From Shouchella clausii (lineage in GTDB: Bacteria > Bacillota > Bacilli > Bacillales > Bacillaceae_D): a stretch of 64,000 nucleotides of DNA. Where the stretch lies: assembly GCF_001598215.1 (NCBI RefSeq), contig NZ_BCXJ01000001.1, positions 1,054,001 to 1,118,000 of the forward strand. The letters run 5' to 3'. Position 1 is the first letter of the stretch; the number at the start of each line of letters is the position of its first letter. Of the stretch, positions 33,199 through 42,124 are shown piece by piece. Below the pieces are notes generated by a model. The model was not told where the DNA came from. It made no database searches and saw only the letters and a list, made by a program, of their open reading frames with translations. Made by a program: the position numbers and the translations under genes.

Positions 33199-33620
33199 TT
33201 ATTTTATTAAATACTTCTTTTCAAACTTATTAAACATCCATTTAGAGTAAATTATTTCTCCGTCCATCATCGCAAAGTGAAGTGCTTCTTTATATATGTG
33301 GTAATTATCGGTTGCCATGGCCCGATAAAATAAATTAAATTTGTTTTTTCCATTTTGTTGTTCGGCTAAATCCAATAAAGTTAATGCTTTATCAAACTGT
33401 TTACGAATAATGTATTGATGGGCTCGTTCTTCAATATCCATATCCTCATCTAAAGGAAAATATTTTTGGTGCACATTGTGAAGAAACGGTAAGTCATTGT
33501 TTTTTATCACGTCTGCTTGTGAAAACTTTAATTTCTGGTAAAGATTTATTGAAGTAAGTAGATGTTGTTTTGATTTCCTGAAATTTGAAAAATGAGTATT
33601 TGGCCGAGGATTTGATGGAC
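33199..33620 (-). pseudogene. C-terminal remnant of a TPR-type (AimR/Rap-like) protein
   Basis: The clearest coding part, 33199-33510, gives 103 residues (MDIEERAHQYIIRKQFDKAL, FNLFYRAMATDNYHIYKEAL, FNKFEKKYLIK). The same frame is open upstream to about 33620, continuing helices (LTSINLYQKLKFSQADVI), then hits a stop; there is no sensible start there. The helical-pair pattern and the short C-terminal end resemble the tail of AimR/Rap-like TPR peptide receptors. The N-terminal DNA-binding part is missing. Family assignment is by pattern memory only and tentative; an intact small unknown protein starting at GTG 33510 is the alternative. Confidence 0.45.
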
Positions 33621-33929
33621 ATTAGCAAGAATATACTCTTGGCTTGTATAGCCCATTCTGTGTGTGCGTTTACAACCGCTGCCGGCAACCTGTGCAGTAA
33701 TACCGAATTCAGCAAGCAGTTAGAGAATGTTAAGTCTTGTCGGAATAGGGGAAGCATAGTGTGTAAAACGCTTGTGAATATCTTCCCTGCTCGAAAGAGG
33801 GATATAGGCATTTGGCGCACATCACACTATGAACACCCAAATGAGCAGCCTGTATAAGGATTTAGTGAATGAGTATACCCAGGAAGAAAGCATGGTTTTC
33901 GGATTCTTATAGAACAATCCACTTTTCAT
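33610..33929 (-). pseudogene. degraded radical SAM protein gene
   Basis: Reading the minus strand with frame changes gives MKSGLFYKNPKTMLSS, a frameshift, GYTHSLNPYTGCSFGCS-stop-CDVRQMPISLF, a large deletion, REDIHKRFTHYASPIPTRL and, after another frameshift, LLAEFGITAQV. The Cys-x3-Cys-x2-Cys radical SAM cluster motif is recognisable, with the usual Tyr before the third Cys changed to a TAG stop. The downstream pieces match the later part of the SplB/Rv2578c-type radical SAM fold. Well over half of the expected ~300 residues is lost. It is a dead gene. Confidence 0.6.
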
Positions 33930-33965
33930 GAGGGAACCTACTTTCCAACCATTGTAAGGCAATAA

Positions 33966-34499
33966 TCACTCATTGCTAGCTGAGGCTTGTCTTTCCAAAT
34001 CCAAAAGCCGTGTCTTCATTTCTAATCCGCCACGGTAGCCAGTTAATGATCCATTCTTTCCTACTACACGATGACACGGTACGGTGATTAATACTGGATT
34101 CGCCCCAATCGCCGCTCCTACAGCTCGAACGGCTGCTGGTTTATTTATAGAATTGGCAATGTCGGAATAGGACCTAGTCTGTCCGTACGGAATGGCACAA
34201 AGTGCGTTCCAGACTGCAAGCTGGAATGCTGTTCCATCGTAATCAAATGGAACAGTGAATGTTTTCCGTTTTCCTTCCAAATACTCGGTAATTTCAACCG
34301 CATGAGGCTCAAGCTTTTCAGCAGCTTCCACTAAAGGACTTCCGCTAAAGCGCTTTTTAGCCCATTCGGATAATTCCTCAAATGGTTCGTTCGGTGAACC
34401 AACAAACACCAGTTCCTTAGAGGTTGAAGCGATATAAAAATTCAAATCTCTAAACGTTAGCAAAGACCAATATAAGGTTGGTTTGTTGTTTGATTCCAT
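33966..34499 (-). CDS. adaB: O6-methylguanine-DNA methyltransferase (AdaB/Ogt)
   Basis: A 177-residue suicide DNA repair protein. The acceptor Cys is in the PCHRVVG motif, preceded by the helix-turn-helix region QTRSYSDIANSINKPAAVRA. It moves the methyl group from O6-methylguanine to itself. It starts one base after the adaA stop, and alkA is divergent, the same arrangement as the B. subtilis adaptive response (adaA-adaB operon facing alkA). Confidence 0.94.
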   Translation of the reverse strand: MESNNKPTLYWSLLTFRDLNFYIASTSKELVFVGSPNEPFEELSEWAKKRFSGSPLVEAAEKLEPHAVEITEYLEGKRKTFTVPFDYDGTAFQLAVWNALCAIPYGQTRSYSDIANSINKPAAVRAVGAAIGANPVLITVPCHRVVGKNGSLTGYRGGLEMKTRLLDLERQASASNE

Positions 34500-34500
34500 T

Positions 34501-35115
34501 TTACAGTTCCTCCATTTTACTCATTTGACGAAATTGTGCTGGTGTATGTCCCATTTTCTTCTTAAATAAAGTAATAAAATAGGACGTGTTAGGTATACCT
34601 ACACTTATGGCGATATCCGCAATCGCTTTATTTGTGTGAATCAAATATTCTTTAGCAGCGTTTAATCTAACCTGATGGATATATTCAACGGGTGTGATGC
34701 CTTTTATTTTTTTAAACGTACGATGCAAATGATAGGGACTCCCGTGAGCCATATCTGCTAACGTTTCTAAAGTTAGCTTTTCGATGAAGTTTTTATCGAT
34801 GTATTCGGTTATAAGAGCCACCCATTCACGATCAGGCAAGCTCTCATTCGTAGGCTTGCAACGTTTACAAGGGCGGAAATTGGCATGGAGCGCTTGTTTT
34901 GCGTTTGAAAAAATACATACATTTTCTTTTTTAGGAACGCGAGATTTGCATGACGGTTTACAGAAGATCCTTGTGGTTTTTACGGCATAGAAAAATTGAT
35001 TATTGTACGAGGCATCATTGTCTATAATTGCTTGCCACTTTTCCTTTGTCATCAGGTTCTCGTCAGTCAAAACCCCATGACGATGTTGAAATGAATGATT
35101 GATACGATCCGGCAT
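34501..35115 (-). CDS. adaA: methylphosphotriester-DNA methyltransferase/transcriptional activator AdaA
   Basis: A 204-residue two-domain protein. The N-terminal Ada zinc domain has four Cys (IFCKPSC and FRPCKRCKP); one accepts a methyl from DNA phosphotriesters and switches the protein on. The C-terminal AraC-type helix-turn-helix domain has LETLADMAHGSPYHLHRTFK and IADIAISVGIPNTSYFITLF. It activates adaA-adaB and alkA after alkylation damage. Start at ATG 35115; the GTG at 35124 falls within the AGAGGTGGG site. Confidence 0.93.
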   Translation of the reverse strand: MPDRINHSFQHRHGVLTDENLMTKEKWQAIIDNDASYNNQFFYAVKTTRIFCKPSCKSRVPKKENVCIFSNAKQALHANFRPCKRCKPTNESLPDREWVALITEYIDKNFIEKLTLETLADMAHGSPYHLHRTFKKIKGITPVEYIHQVRLNAAKEYLIHTNKAIADIAISVGIPNTSYFITLFKKKMGHTPAQFRQMSKMEEL

Positions 35116-35461
35116 TACTCCCACCTCTTCTCACAATGATCCCCTTTAATGGCCGTTTTGTATGACTCTTCTTCACTATAAAGTTCTATGAAGGAGTCAC
35201 ATTCGTATTTTGTTACTGTAAGCTTTGCAAACCTAATTCGTTTTGAATGGAATCCTAGTTTAAGCATCTGACATTTATATCTTGAACGCTTTTTAGAACC
35301 TTTGATAACTAACACTATAACCTCATAAATAGAAAAATATAAGGTGTTTAGAATGTAATAGCAAGATAACAAAATTCGTACTAATTATTATGTGGTAAAG
35401 TGAAACGTCAATCAGTGTAAGTTTTCTTAGGAAAAAGTCATAAAGTGAGGAGCATGAAAAA
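35116..35461. other. divergent control region of adaA and alkA
   Basis: About 345 bp between divergent genes. An 85-codon minus-strand frame overlaps the adaA start region but has no ribosome-binding site and no family resemblance, so I leave it out. The region must hold both promoters and the AdaA site; I could not single out an Ada box by eye. Confidence 0.4.
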
Positions 35462-35599
35462 GTGAAATGGGATAAAATCAACGATGATATGATTATTGCA
35501 TTACCTGAAGAGTTTGACATGAATGTTAACCTAGGCTATCTAAAAAGGGAAAAAATGAATGTATGTATGAAATCGAGAACGATATCATTACAAGAATGA
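35462..35599 (+). pseudogene. alkA: detached 5' part of alkA
   Basis: GTG 35462, nine bases after AGGAG, opens a frame whose product (MKWDKINDDMIIALPEEFDM, NLGYLKREKMNVCM) matches the beginning of AlkA. It runs out of frame at the ATGTATGTATG tract (35555-35565) and stops at 35599. Adding one 4-bp ATGT unit would join it exactly to the main alkA frame. Confidence 0.72.
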
Positions 35600-36372
35600 T
35601 AGCCATTGGGGAAATTCGGTCCTTGATACAGATAAGCGTCATTGATAATAAACAGATGGTTGTCAAGTTTTTAAATGATTCTAGACCTACCGAAAAGTGG
35701 CAACGAGAAAAACTTGTAAAATATATTCATGAATGGTTTGATCTTGATAACGATTTAACCCCATTTTATAAAATGGCAAAAGCAGATCCATTACTTAAAA
35801 TGACGGTTGAAAAATTTTATGGATTGCGAGTCGTCGGCATTCCCGATTTATTTGAGGCTTTATGTTGGGGTGTTCTAGGGCAGCAAATTAACTTAGCGTT
35901 TGCGTACTCATTAAAAAAGCAATTTGTAGAAGGATTTGGCGATTCCATCGAATGGAATGGTAAAAAGTATTGGGTCTTCCCACCGTACGAACGAATTGCA
36001 CAGTTGACAACTACCGACCTAGCAGGAATTAAAATGACCGTAAAAAAAAGTGAACATATCATTGGAATTGCTAGGCTTATGGCAAGTGGAGAATTGTCGA
36101 AGGAAAAATTAATAAAAATGGACTTTAAAGATGCTGAAAAAAACTTAATTCAAATACGAGGCATTGGTCCTTGGACAGCCAATTACGTTCTAATGCGATG
36201 TTTACGATTTCCTGCTGCTTTTCCAATCGATGATGTCGGTTTGCATAATGTAATTAAGCTACTCACAGGATCCGAAACAAAACCAACAATAAAAGAAATC
36301 AAAGAGTATGCTGCGGCTTGGACAAATTGGGAAGCCTATGCAACGTTTTATTTATGGAGAACCTTATATTGA
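35563..36372 (+). CDS. alkA: DNA-3-methyladenine glycosylase II, main part, 5'-frameshifted
   Basis: The 269-residue frame is the bulk of AlkA, a helix-hairpin-helix glycosylase that removes 3-methyladenine and related bases. FEALCWGVLGQQINLAFAY and the HhH plus catalytic region IQIRGIGPWTANYVLM, ending at the Asp in FPIDDVGLHN, are intact. About 36 N-terminal residues lie in another frame (35462-35599) because of a 4-bp loss in an ATGT repeat. Translation could in principle restart at ATG 35563, since AAAAGGGA is 12 or more bases upstream. Divergent from adaA, so probably AdaA-activated. Confidence 0.85.
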   Translation: MYEIENDIITRMIAIGEIRSLIQISVIDNKQMVVKFLNDSRPTEKWQREKLVKYIHEWFDLDNDLTPFYKMAKADPLLKMTVEKFYGLRVVGIPDLFEALCWGVLGQQINLAFAYSLKKQFVEGFGDSIEWNGKKYWVFPPYERIAQLTTTDLAGIKMTVKKSEHIIGIARLMASGELSKEKLIKMDFKDAEKNLIQIRGIGPWTANYVLMRCLRFPAAFPIDDVGLHNVIKLLTGSETKPTIKEIKEYAAAWTNWEAYATFYLWRTLY

Positions 36373-36786
36373 TGTATTGTTAAAACGGAGAATCCATCAT
36401 AATTTACAAGGGAGGAGGCAAATACAAACAGTTTTTCTCTTAATGAAAAGTAGGAGAGAAAATGTGAGAACACTATTCAGGAATACACATTAGGTATTAG
36501 ACAGTATATGAAATGGTTTGAAGGTTGATACGATGGAAGATTAACAAATTTGTACAGATTACATTAGATAGTTAGCTAAACAGAGGAGTTTTATGGATTT
36601 CCTCTTTACCCAATTCACGGGAAGGCTAGCTGGATGGGAAATTTTTTAGAACCAGCACAACCGTTTCCCATCCAGCTGATGCCTGTCTGCCTTAATCGCA
36701 ATTAAATCTGAAATCAGTTGCTATTTTTCATTTACGAAATAGAATGAAAGCGCTATAATGTGGTGGACTGAAGGGAGAGTGTTGAC
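36373..36786. other. intergenic stretch with strong inverted repeat
   Basis: 414 bp with no gene I can support. The main structure is AGCTGGATGGGAAA (36628-36641) and TTTCCCATCCAGCT (36664-36677), a perfect 14-bp inverted repeat with a 22-base loop but no T-run. The end of the region carries the GAAGGGAG site of the next gene. Confidence 0.6.
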
Positions 36787-37884
36787 ATGAAAGCGTTAAA
36801 GGCTGGCATTGTCGGTTGCGGGAATATTAGTGACATTTATTTTCAAATGAATAACCTGTTTGATGCGATTGACATTATTGCCTGTACAGACTTGAATTTT
36901 GCGCAAGCAATGAAGCAGGCGGACCGCTACAGCGGCGTGGAAGCAATGGAAATGGATGATTTTTTCGCCAATGAAGATATTGACATTGTTATTAATTTAA
37001 CTACGCCGTCTGCCCACTATGTCGTCCATAAACGGGCGCTTGAAGCGGGCAAACATTCATATGGCGAAAAACCATTAGCGCTTACGCTTGAGGAAGCAGA
37101 TGAACTGCAAGCGCTTGCCGACGAAAAAGGGCTGCTGTTAGGGGCCGCTCCTGATACATTTCTTGGCGGTGGTTTGCAAACGTGTAAAAAACTAATTGAT
37201 GACGGCTGGATTGGAAAACCGGTTTCGGCAAACGGGTTTATGATGAGCCATGGCCCAGAAAGCTGGCACCCAAATCCGGACTTCTTTTATAAAGTCGGGG
37301 CTGGCCCAATGTTTGACATGGGCCCGTACTATTTAACTGCGCTGATCTCCTTGCTCGGCCCAATTAAGCGTCTGACGGCTTCGGCTGGCAAGGCATATAC
37401 AGAACGGATGATCACGTCTGCGCCAAAATTTGGCGAAACGATATCCGTGGAGACGCCAACCCATTTAGCCAGTGTGCTTGATTTTGAAAATGGGGCAATC
37501 GCCACGCTTGTTACAAGCTTTGATGTATGGGGCTCAAAAACGCCGAACTTAGAAGTGCACGGCACAACAGGGTCGCTGCTTTTGCCTGATCCGAATACAT
37601 TTGGCGGGCCTGTTTATGTGAAAAGGCAAGGAGAACAAGAGTTTCAAGAAGTTCCGCTCATTTATGGCTTCCAAGACAACAGCCGTGGCCTCGGCGTGCT
37701 TGATATGGTTCATGCCATTCAAGAACGCCGTCCGCACCGCGCAAATGCGCGCATGGCTTACCATGTCCTTGAAGCTATGCATGGCGTCCTTGCCTCATCT
37801 GAGAATGAGCGCTCTTATTATATGAAGAGCAGTTGTACACAGCCAGAGGCGTTGCCACTAACAATGACCACAAGAGGGTTTTAA
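36787..37884 (+). CDS. Gfo/Idh/MocA-family dehydrogenase
   Basis: A 365-residue NAD(P)-dependent dehydrogenase: Rossmann motif GIVGCGNISDIYF, catalytic Glu-Lys-Pro in YGEKPLALT, and PMFDMGPYYLTALISLLGP in the C-terminal domain. The substrate is probably a sugar or inositol derivative but cannot be read. GAAGGGAG precedes the ATG. Monocistronic with its own terminator. Confidence 0.92.
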   Translation: MKALKAGIVGCGNISDIYFQMNNLFDAIDIIACTDLNFAQAMKQADRYSGVEAMEMDDFFANEDIDIVINLTTPSAHYVVHKRALEAGKHSYGEKPLALTLEEADELQALADEKGLLLGAAPDTFLGGGLQTCKKLIDDGWIGKPVSANGFMMSHGPESWHPNPDFFYKVGAGPMFDMGPYYLTALISLLGPIKRLTASAGKAYTERMITSAPKFGETISVETPTHLASVLDFENGAIATLVTSFDVWGSKTPNLEVHGTTGSLLLPDPNTFGGPVYVKRQGEQEFQEVPLIYGFQDNSRGLGVLDMVHAIQERRPHRANARMAYHVLEAMHGVLASSENERSYYMKSSCTQPEALPLTMTTRGF

Positions 37885-37894
37885 GAAAACATAC

Positions 37895-37939
37895 CTGCCG
37901 AACGATCCTTTAAGTAAGGAGAAGTCGGCAGTTTTTTTC
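37895..37939 (+). terminator. Rho-independent terminator
   Basis: CTGCCGA/TCGGCAG stem with a 23-base loop that can fold further, followed by seven T. Confidence 0.85.
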
Positions 37940-38043
37940 GTTTGCTTGGTTTCAATGTAAATGGTTGCCGATGACGCCACGTTGTGCTTCGCAGCAAAGT
38001 AGGCTAAAATCGAATGTGAGAGACACATTGCGGAGGGATGCAT

Positions 38044-38997
38044 GTGGGTTATTCAATTGACAAAAAAAAGTTTAAGCTTTTTACGGTTCGCTCCAATCCA
38101 TTGCTGACAAATGAAATCGCTTCTTTGCTCGGTTGTGCAGTTGGAAAAAGTTCGGTCAAACGTTTTAGTGACGGCGAGGTGCAAATCAATATCGAGGAAA
38201 GTGTCCGTGGTTCTGAAGTGTTTGTCGTTCAATCCACATCACAGCCTGGCAATGAGCACGTAATGGAACTTTTGATTATGATCGATGCGCTAAAGCGGGC
38301 GTCTGCAAAAGAAATCAATGTGGTTATTCCCTATTTTGGCTATGCTCGCCAGGACCGCAAAGCTCGGGCACGTGAACCGATTGCAGCCAAACTGGTCGCT
38401 AATTTGCTGGAGACGGCAGGGGCAGACCGGATTTTAACTGTAGACTTGCATGCTCCGCAAATTCAAGGGTTCTTTAATATTCCTGTTGACCCTCTTCAAG
38501 GGCTGCCGCTTTTAGCGCGTTATTTCCAAAACAAAGCGCTTCAGCAACCTGTGATTGTGGCGCCAAATCATTCTGGGCTTGGCCGCGCTCGGCGGTTAGC
38601 GGAATATTTGGATGCGCCGATTGCCTTCATCGATAAACGCCACCCAGAACCAGGGTTTCCACAAGCTGTGAACGTCGTCGGCGACACAGAGGGAAGGGAA
38701 GCGATTATTGTTGACGACTTAATTGATACGGCGGCCACTGTGACATTAGCGGCCAATGCGTTGCAAGAAAAAAAAGCGAGTGTGATTTATGCGTGTTGTA
38801 CGCATCCTGTTTTGACAGGACCGGCGATTGAACGGTTGCAAATTGCGCCAATTAAAGAGATTGTCGTCACCAACACGATTGAATTAGACGAAGATAAAAA
38901 GGTCGGGAACTTGACTGTGCTTTCAATTGCTCCGCTGTTGGCGGAAGCAATTTACCGAGTTCATCGGGAGCAATCGGTGAGTACGCTGTTCCAGTAA
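38044..38997 (+). CDS. prs: ribose-phosphate pyrophosphokinase
   Basis: A 317-residue PRPP synthetase (ribose-5-phosphate + ATP to PRPP + AMP). [20 protein letters not shown] and [12 protein letters not shown] hold ATP and metal sites, and [13 protein letters not shown] is the PRPP-binding loop. The housekeeping prs of bacilli normally lies between gcaD and ctc, so this stand-alone copy is probably a paralog. GTG 38044 lies six bases after GGAGGG; the ATG at 38038 abuts that site. Confidence 0.92.
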   Translation: MGYSIDKKKFKLFTVRSNPLLTNEIASLLGCAVGKSSVKRFSDGEVQINIEESVRGSEVFVVQSTSQPGNEHVMELLIMIDALKRASAKEINVVIPYFGYARQDRKARAREPIAAKLVANLLETAGADRILTVDLHAPQIQGFFNIPVDPLQGLPLLARYFQNKALQQPVIVAPNHSGLGRARRLAEYLDAPIAFIDKRHPEPGFPQAVNVVGDTEGREAIIVDDLIDTAATVTLAANALQEKKASVIYACCTHPVLTGPAIERLQIAPIKEIVVTNTIELDEDKKVGNLTVLSIAPLLAEAIYRVHREQSVSTLFQ

Positions 38998-39065
38998 CCC
39001 TCGCTTGGGAAAGGGAATCTCCCAAGGAGGCATATCGAAAAGAGAGAAGCGTAGGAGTGGAAAAT

Positions 39066-39884
39066 ATGTACAAATTGATTGCGATTGATATGGATGGGAC
39101 GTTGTTAAATGACCATCATGAAGTGACACTGGAAGTGAAAAAGGCGCTTTTAGAAGCGCGCCAAGCGGGGGCGACAATCGTTCTTTGTACTGGGCGCCCT
39201 TTAGGTGGCGTCACCCGCTATTTGCACGAGTTGGAATTGAACCAAAAAGGCGACTATGTGATCGCCTACAATGGGGCACTTGTACAAGATACACATACAA
39301 ATCAAGTCGTAGTTTCACACACACTTCGCTATAACGACTTAGTCGAGTTAGACGAACTAGCAAAAACGTTAAATACGCCTATGCATTATTTTGACGATAA
39401 GCGGCTTTACACTGGAAATCGGGACATTAGCCCTTATACCGTGTATGAATCGTTTCTGACAAAAGTTCCGTTGCGTTATTGTCCAGTAGAAGAAGCAGAT
39501 CCATCGATACTCGTGCCAAAAGTGATGTATATAGATGAACCTGAAAAATTGGATCAGGCGATTGCGGCAATTCCCGCTGCTTTAAAGGAACGTTATTCCA
39601 TGGTCAAGAGCGCGCCGTTTTTTTATGAAATTCTCCATCCACTCGTCAGCAAAGGCAATGCGGTCAAACATCTTGCTGAAAAGCTTGGTTTTAAGCGTGA
39701 AGAAGTGATGGGCATCGGCGACAATGGCAATGATTTGTCGATGATTGAATATGCTGGCTGCGGCATAGCGATGGAAAATAGTATACCAGAGCTAAAAGCC
39801 GCTGCCGATATCGTCACAACTTCCAATAATGACGACGGCGTCGCACACGCGATCCGTACGCAATTTTTGCAACATGCTCATTAA
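39066..39884 (+). CDS. HAD-superfamily Cof-type phosphatase
   Basis: A 272-residue HAD hydrolase of the Cof/YidA type IIB branch. The nucleophile Asp is in AIDMDGTLL; motif II is VLCTGRP, motif III Lys lies in KGNAVKHLAEKLG, and motif IV is GIGDNGNDLSMI. Such enzymes dephosphorylate sugar phosphates or cofactors. ATG 39066 is eight bases after AGGAG; GTG 39057 overlaps it. It lies 68 bp after prs and ends in a strong terminator. Confidence 0.92.
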   Translation: MYKLIAIDMDGTLLNDHHEVTLEVKKALLEARQAGATIVLCTGRPLGGVTRYLHELELNQKGDYVIAYNGALVQDTHTNQVVVSHTLRYNDLVELDELAKTLNTPMHYFDDKRLYTGNRDISPYTVYESFLTKVPLRYCPVEEADPSILVPKVMYIDEPEKLDQAIAAIPAALKERYSMVKSAPFFYEILHPLVSKGNAVKHLAEKLGFKREEVMGIGDNGNDLSMIEYAGCGIAMENSIPELKAAADIVTTSNNDDGVAHAIRTQFLQHAH

Positions 39885-39925
39885 GAAAAAAGGGTTGGCG
39901 GCGTTTTGCTGCCAGCCCTTTTTTG
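39885..39925 (+). terminator. terminator of the HAD gene
   Basis: AAAAAAGGGTTGGC/GCCAGCCCTTTTTT, a 14-bp stem with an 11-base loop, ending in a T-run; it may also serve the convergent DinB gene. Confidence 0.9.
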
Positions 39926-39928
39926 TGC

Positions 39929-40429
39929 CTAGCTTTGATACCAATACAAGGAGAAGTCGGTCATTGTCGAAGCATATCCTTGTTGCCTTAACATGGTTGT
40001 GATGTTTCCTCGATGATACGTGCCATGATTGGCAACATGGAGTAAAATTTCTGCGTAAGCCGTTTCTCTAGCGCCAGACCATGGATTATTGACTTGTATT
40101 TTTTGTTCTAAGTCTTTTTGGCGATTCATCCACTCGTCATACTGTGAAGCTAGTTGTTCAAAAGACTGAACAAATTCATCTATAGAATATCCATTTGTCT
40201 TTTCTACAAGGGCGATCGATTCTTCCAATGCTTCTTGCATATCGATTCCTTTTAGGACTGCGAGCCACATTACATCTACCACATAAATGTGGCTAAACGT
40301 TTGCGCAATCGTCGGATACGAACTACGCACCTCTTCATAGAGGACATTGCTTGGCAATTCCTTCATTTTTTCCAGTAATACTTGATTCGCCCAAACATGA
40401 TAGTGGTACATCTTTTTTGCATGGTTCAT
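39929..40429 (-). CDS. DinB-family protein
   Basis: A 166-residue four-helix-bundle protein of the DinB/YfiT type. The three metal-binding histidines probably lie in FSHIYVVDVMW, LLHVANHGTYHRGN (two). DinB members are metal-dependent thiol transferases or of unknown role, sometimes induced by DNA damage. The ATG lies 66 bp downstream of the WYL regulator stop, so the two may be cotranscribed. Confidence 0.85.
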   Translation of the reverse strand: MNHAKKMYHYHVWANQVLLEKMKELPSNVLYEEVRSSYPTIAQTFSHIYVVDVMWLAVLKGIDMQEALEESIALVEKTNGYSIDEFVQSFEQLASQYDEWMNRQKDLEQKIQVNNPWSGARETAYAEILLHVANHGTYHRGNITTMLRQQGYASTMTDFSLYWYQS

Positions 40430-40494
40430 TTTTCACATCGACTCCTTAACGGTTGATAGTTGTAGTATAAAAAAAGATGTATGACAACAGCCTG

Positions 40495-41409
40495 TCATAC
40501 ATCTTGATAAACATTTATTATTTTTTTTGCCTCATCTACTAAAACCGCTTGTAATTCCACAGGTTTTACAATTTTAACGCCACTGCCGAAGCTTAAAAGA
40601 ATCGTTTTTAACCATCGAGCATGTAAAGGTTGAAACACAGAAATAGTAAACGTCATACTTCCATCACTGTTCTTGACTTTTGAAGCATGCTGGAATTGGT
40701 CCAACACTTCTACTAAGGAATCGCGACTCACCCAAATGACAACATCCTCAAATCGTTCTAGATTTTTAGCTGAAAAAGAGGGGTCCCTTTTCATGTCGTG
40801 ATTTTTGGGAAATGTCTCTTCCGTCAGCGTAATATTCATCATGCGTGATACTCTAAATTCTCTATAGTTGCGCCGTTCTCTGCAATAGCCATATAAATAC
40901 CAGTTACGAAACTTATATTGAATGTGAATCGGTTCTATTTCCCGTGATGTCCATTCGTTTTTCGTACTTACATAATCAAAGCGAATGACCCTTTTTTCTT
41001 GTATCGCGTTTCGTAGATCGATTAATGAATTTGCTTCTGTTCGATGGCTTTCTAAGTCAACTGATAAAATTCCATTGTTTCCACTTGGATCGAGTGATTT
41101 TAGTCTTTCTATCGTATGGTCAATCGTTTTATCTTCAAAAATACCCGATAAACTACGAAGCACCGTAATGAGATTCGATAGGTCATGGGAACCGATTAAG
41201 CTTTTATCAAATTTATACCCTTTGATGATACCGAACCCGCCGTTCGTACCTTGGTATGAAACGACTGGTATCCCAGCCGCACAAATGGCTTCAATGTCTC
41301 TATAAATTGTTCGCGATGATACTTGAAATTCATCAGCTAAACGAGAAGCGGACAAAATTTCATTGTTTAGGAGCTTGAATATGATCGATATCAAACGTTC
41401 TAATTTCAA
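40495..41409 (-). CDS. HTH/WYL-domain transcriptional regulator (YafY type)
   Basis: A 304-residue regulator: N-terminal DeoR-like helix-turn-helix (LSASRLADEFQVSSRTIYRD), a central WYL domain (RVIRFDYVSTKNEWTSREIE, FRNWYLYGYCRERRNYREFR) and a C-terminal extension. WYL domains sense nucleic acids or nucleotides in known cases. It lies between the DinB and YdeI genes on the same strand, a common cluster in bacilli. Confidence 0.9.
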   Translation of the reverse strand: MKLERLISIIFKLLNNEILSASRLADEFQVSSRTIYRDIEAICAAGIPVVSYQGTNGGFGIIKGYKFDKSLIGSHDLSNLITVLRSLSGIFEDKTIDHTIERLKSLDPSGNNGILSVDLESHRTEANSLIDLRNAIQEKRVIRFDYVSTKNEWTSREIEPIHIQYKFRNWYLYGYCRERRNYREFRVSRMMNITLTEETFPKNHDMKRDPSFSAKNLERFEDVVIWVSRDSLVEVLDQFQHASKVKNSDGSMTFTISVFQPLHARWLKTILLSFGSGVKIVKPVELQAVLVDEAKKIINVYQDV

Positions 41410-41425
41410 TTGTAAGTTCCTTTCT

Positions 41426-41989
41426 TCAATAATCGATTAAGCGACCGTTGTCATTCCACTGACCATACATGTTATTTTCTCTTGTATGGTCAATAAACTT
41501 TTTCAACCTCTTATTGAAAATATCCGGTTCATTTCGATAACTTTGTATCGTATCGATTCGAATCCTTCTGTATAGTTCAGGAAAATGAATAAAGTTCTGA
41601 TATAATTGCTCATCTTCTTTCAAACGAGTTTCTATATCTTTATCAATTGTAAAAGATTCAGGTCGCATATCGGGTAGGGCTTTCATTCCTCCTTCTCTCA
41701 TCAAACCTAATTTGTCTAATCTCCGTACTCTTTCTTTGTTTAATTCTGTCCAATGGCTGTTCTTTTTTCTCGGGGAAAGCCTTTGGGCTAGTTCAGTATC
41801 TGATATTTTCTTTTTTATGCCATCAATCCAACCAACACATAATGCTTCTTCCACAGCATCTACATACTGGATAACATTTGGTTGTTCAGCCATGCTTACA
41901 ATGATCCAACAACATTTTTCTGTCGTTGAATGTTCCTCAAGCCAATCTCTTAATTCCTGCCTTGTCTTAACGCGAATGAAATTCTCCAT
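41426..41989 (-). CDS. YdeI/OmdA-like protein
   Basis: A 187-residue protein of the YdeI/OmpD-associated family: WLEEHSTTEKCCWIIVSM, ALCVGWIDGIKKKISDTELA, RLSPRKKNSHWTELNKERV. The family has been linked to bacteriocin or peptide resistance, but its biochemical role is unknown. It lies 16 bp upstream of the WYL regulator and is probably the first gene of a YdeI-WYL-DinB operon. Confidence 0.88.
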   Translation of the reverse strand: MENFIRVKTRQELRDWLEEHSTTEKCCWIIVSMAEQPNVIQYVDAVEEALCVGWIDGIKKKISDTELAQRLSPRKKNSHWTELNKERVRRLDKLGLMREGGMKALPDMRPESFTIDKDIETRLKEDEQLYQNFIHFPELYRRIRIDTIQSYRNEPDIFNKRLKKFIDHTRENNMYGQWNDNGRLIDY

Positions 41990-42124
41990 TTTTGAAATTA
42001 CCTTTCTTCAATCAGTATTTGTATTGAGTATCACTCACACAAAAGGTTTTAAAAATTATACCATTTATCCGATCACATCCAATAGGACTAAACCTTGATG
42101 AACCCCCTCTCCATACTCAGACTG

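Noticed and set aside
35115-35372. 85-codon minus-strand frame upstream of adaA
   Set aside because: No ribosome-binding site, overlaps the adaA start and occupies the adaA/alkA promoter region.
33181-36786. Intact mobile element or prophage
   Set aside because: The stretch is AT-rich and carries gene remnants, but I found no transposase, integrase or terminal repeats.
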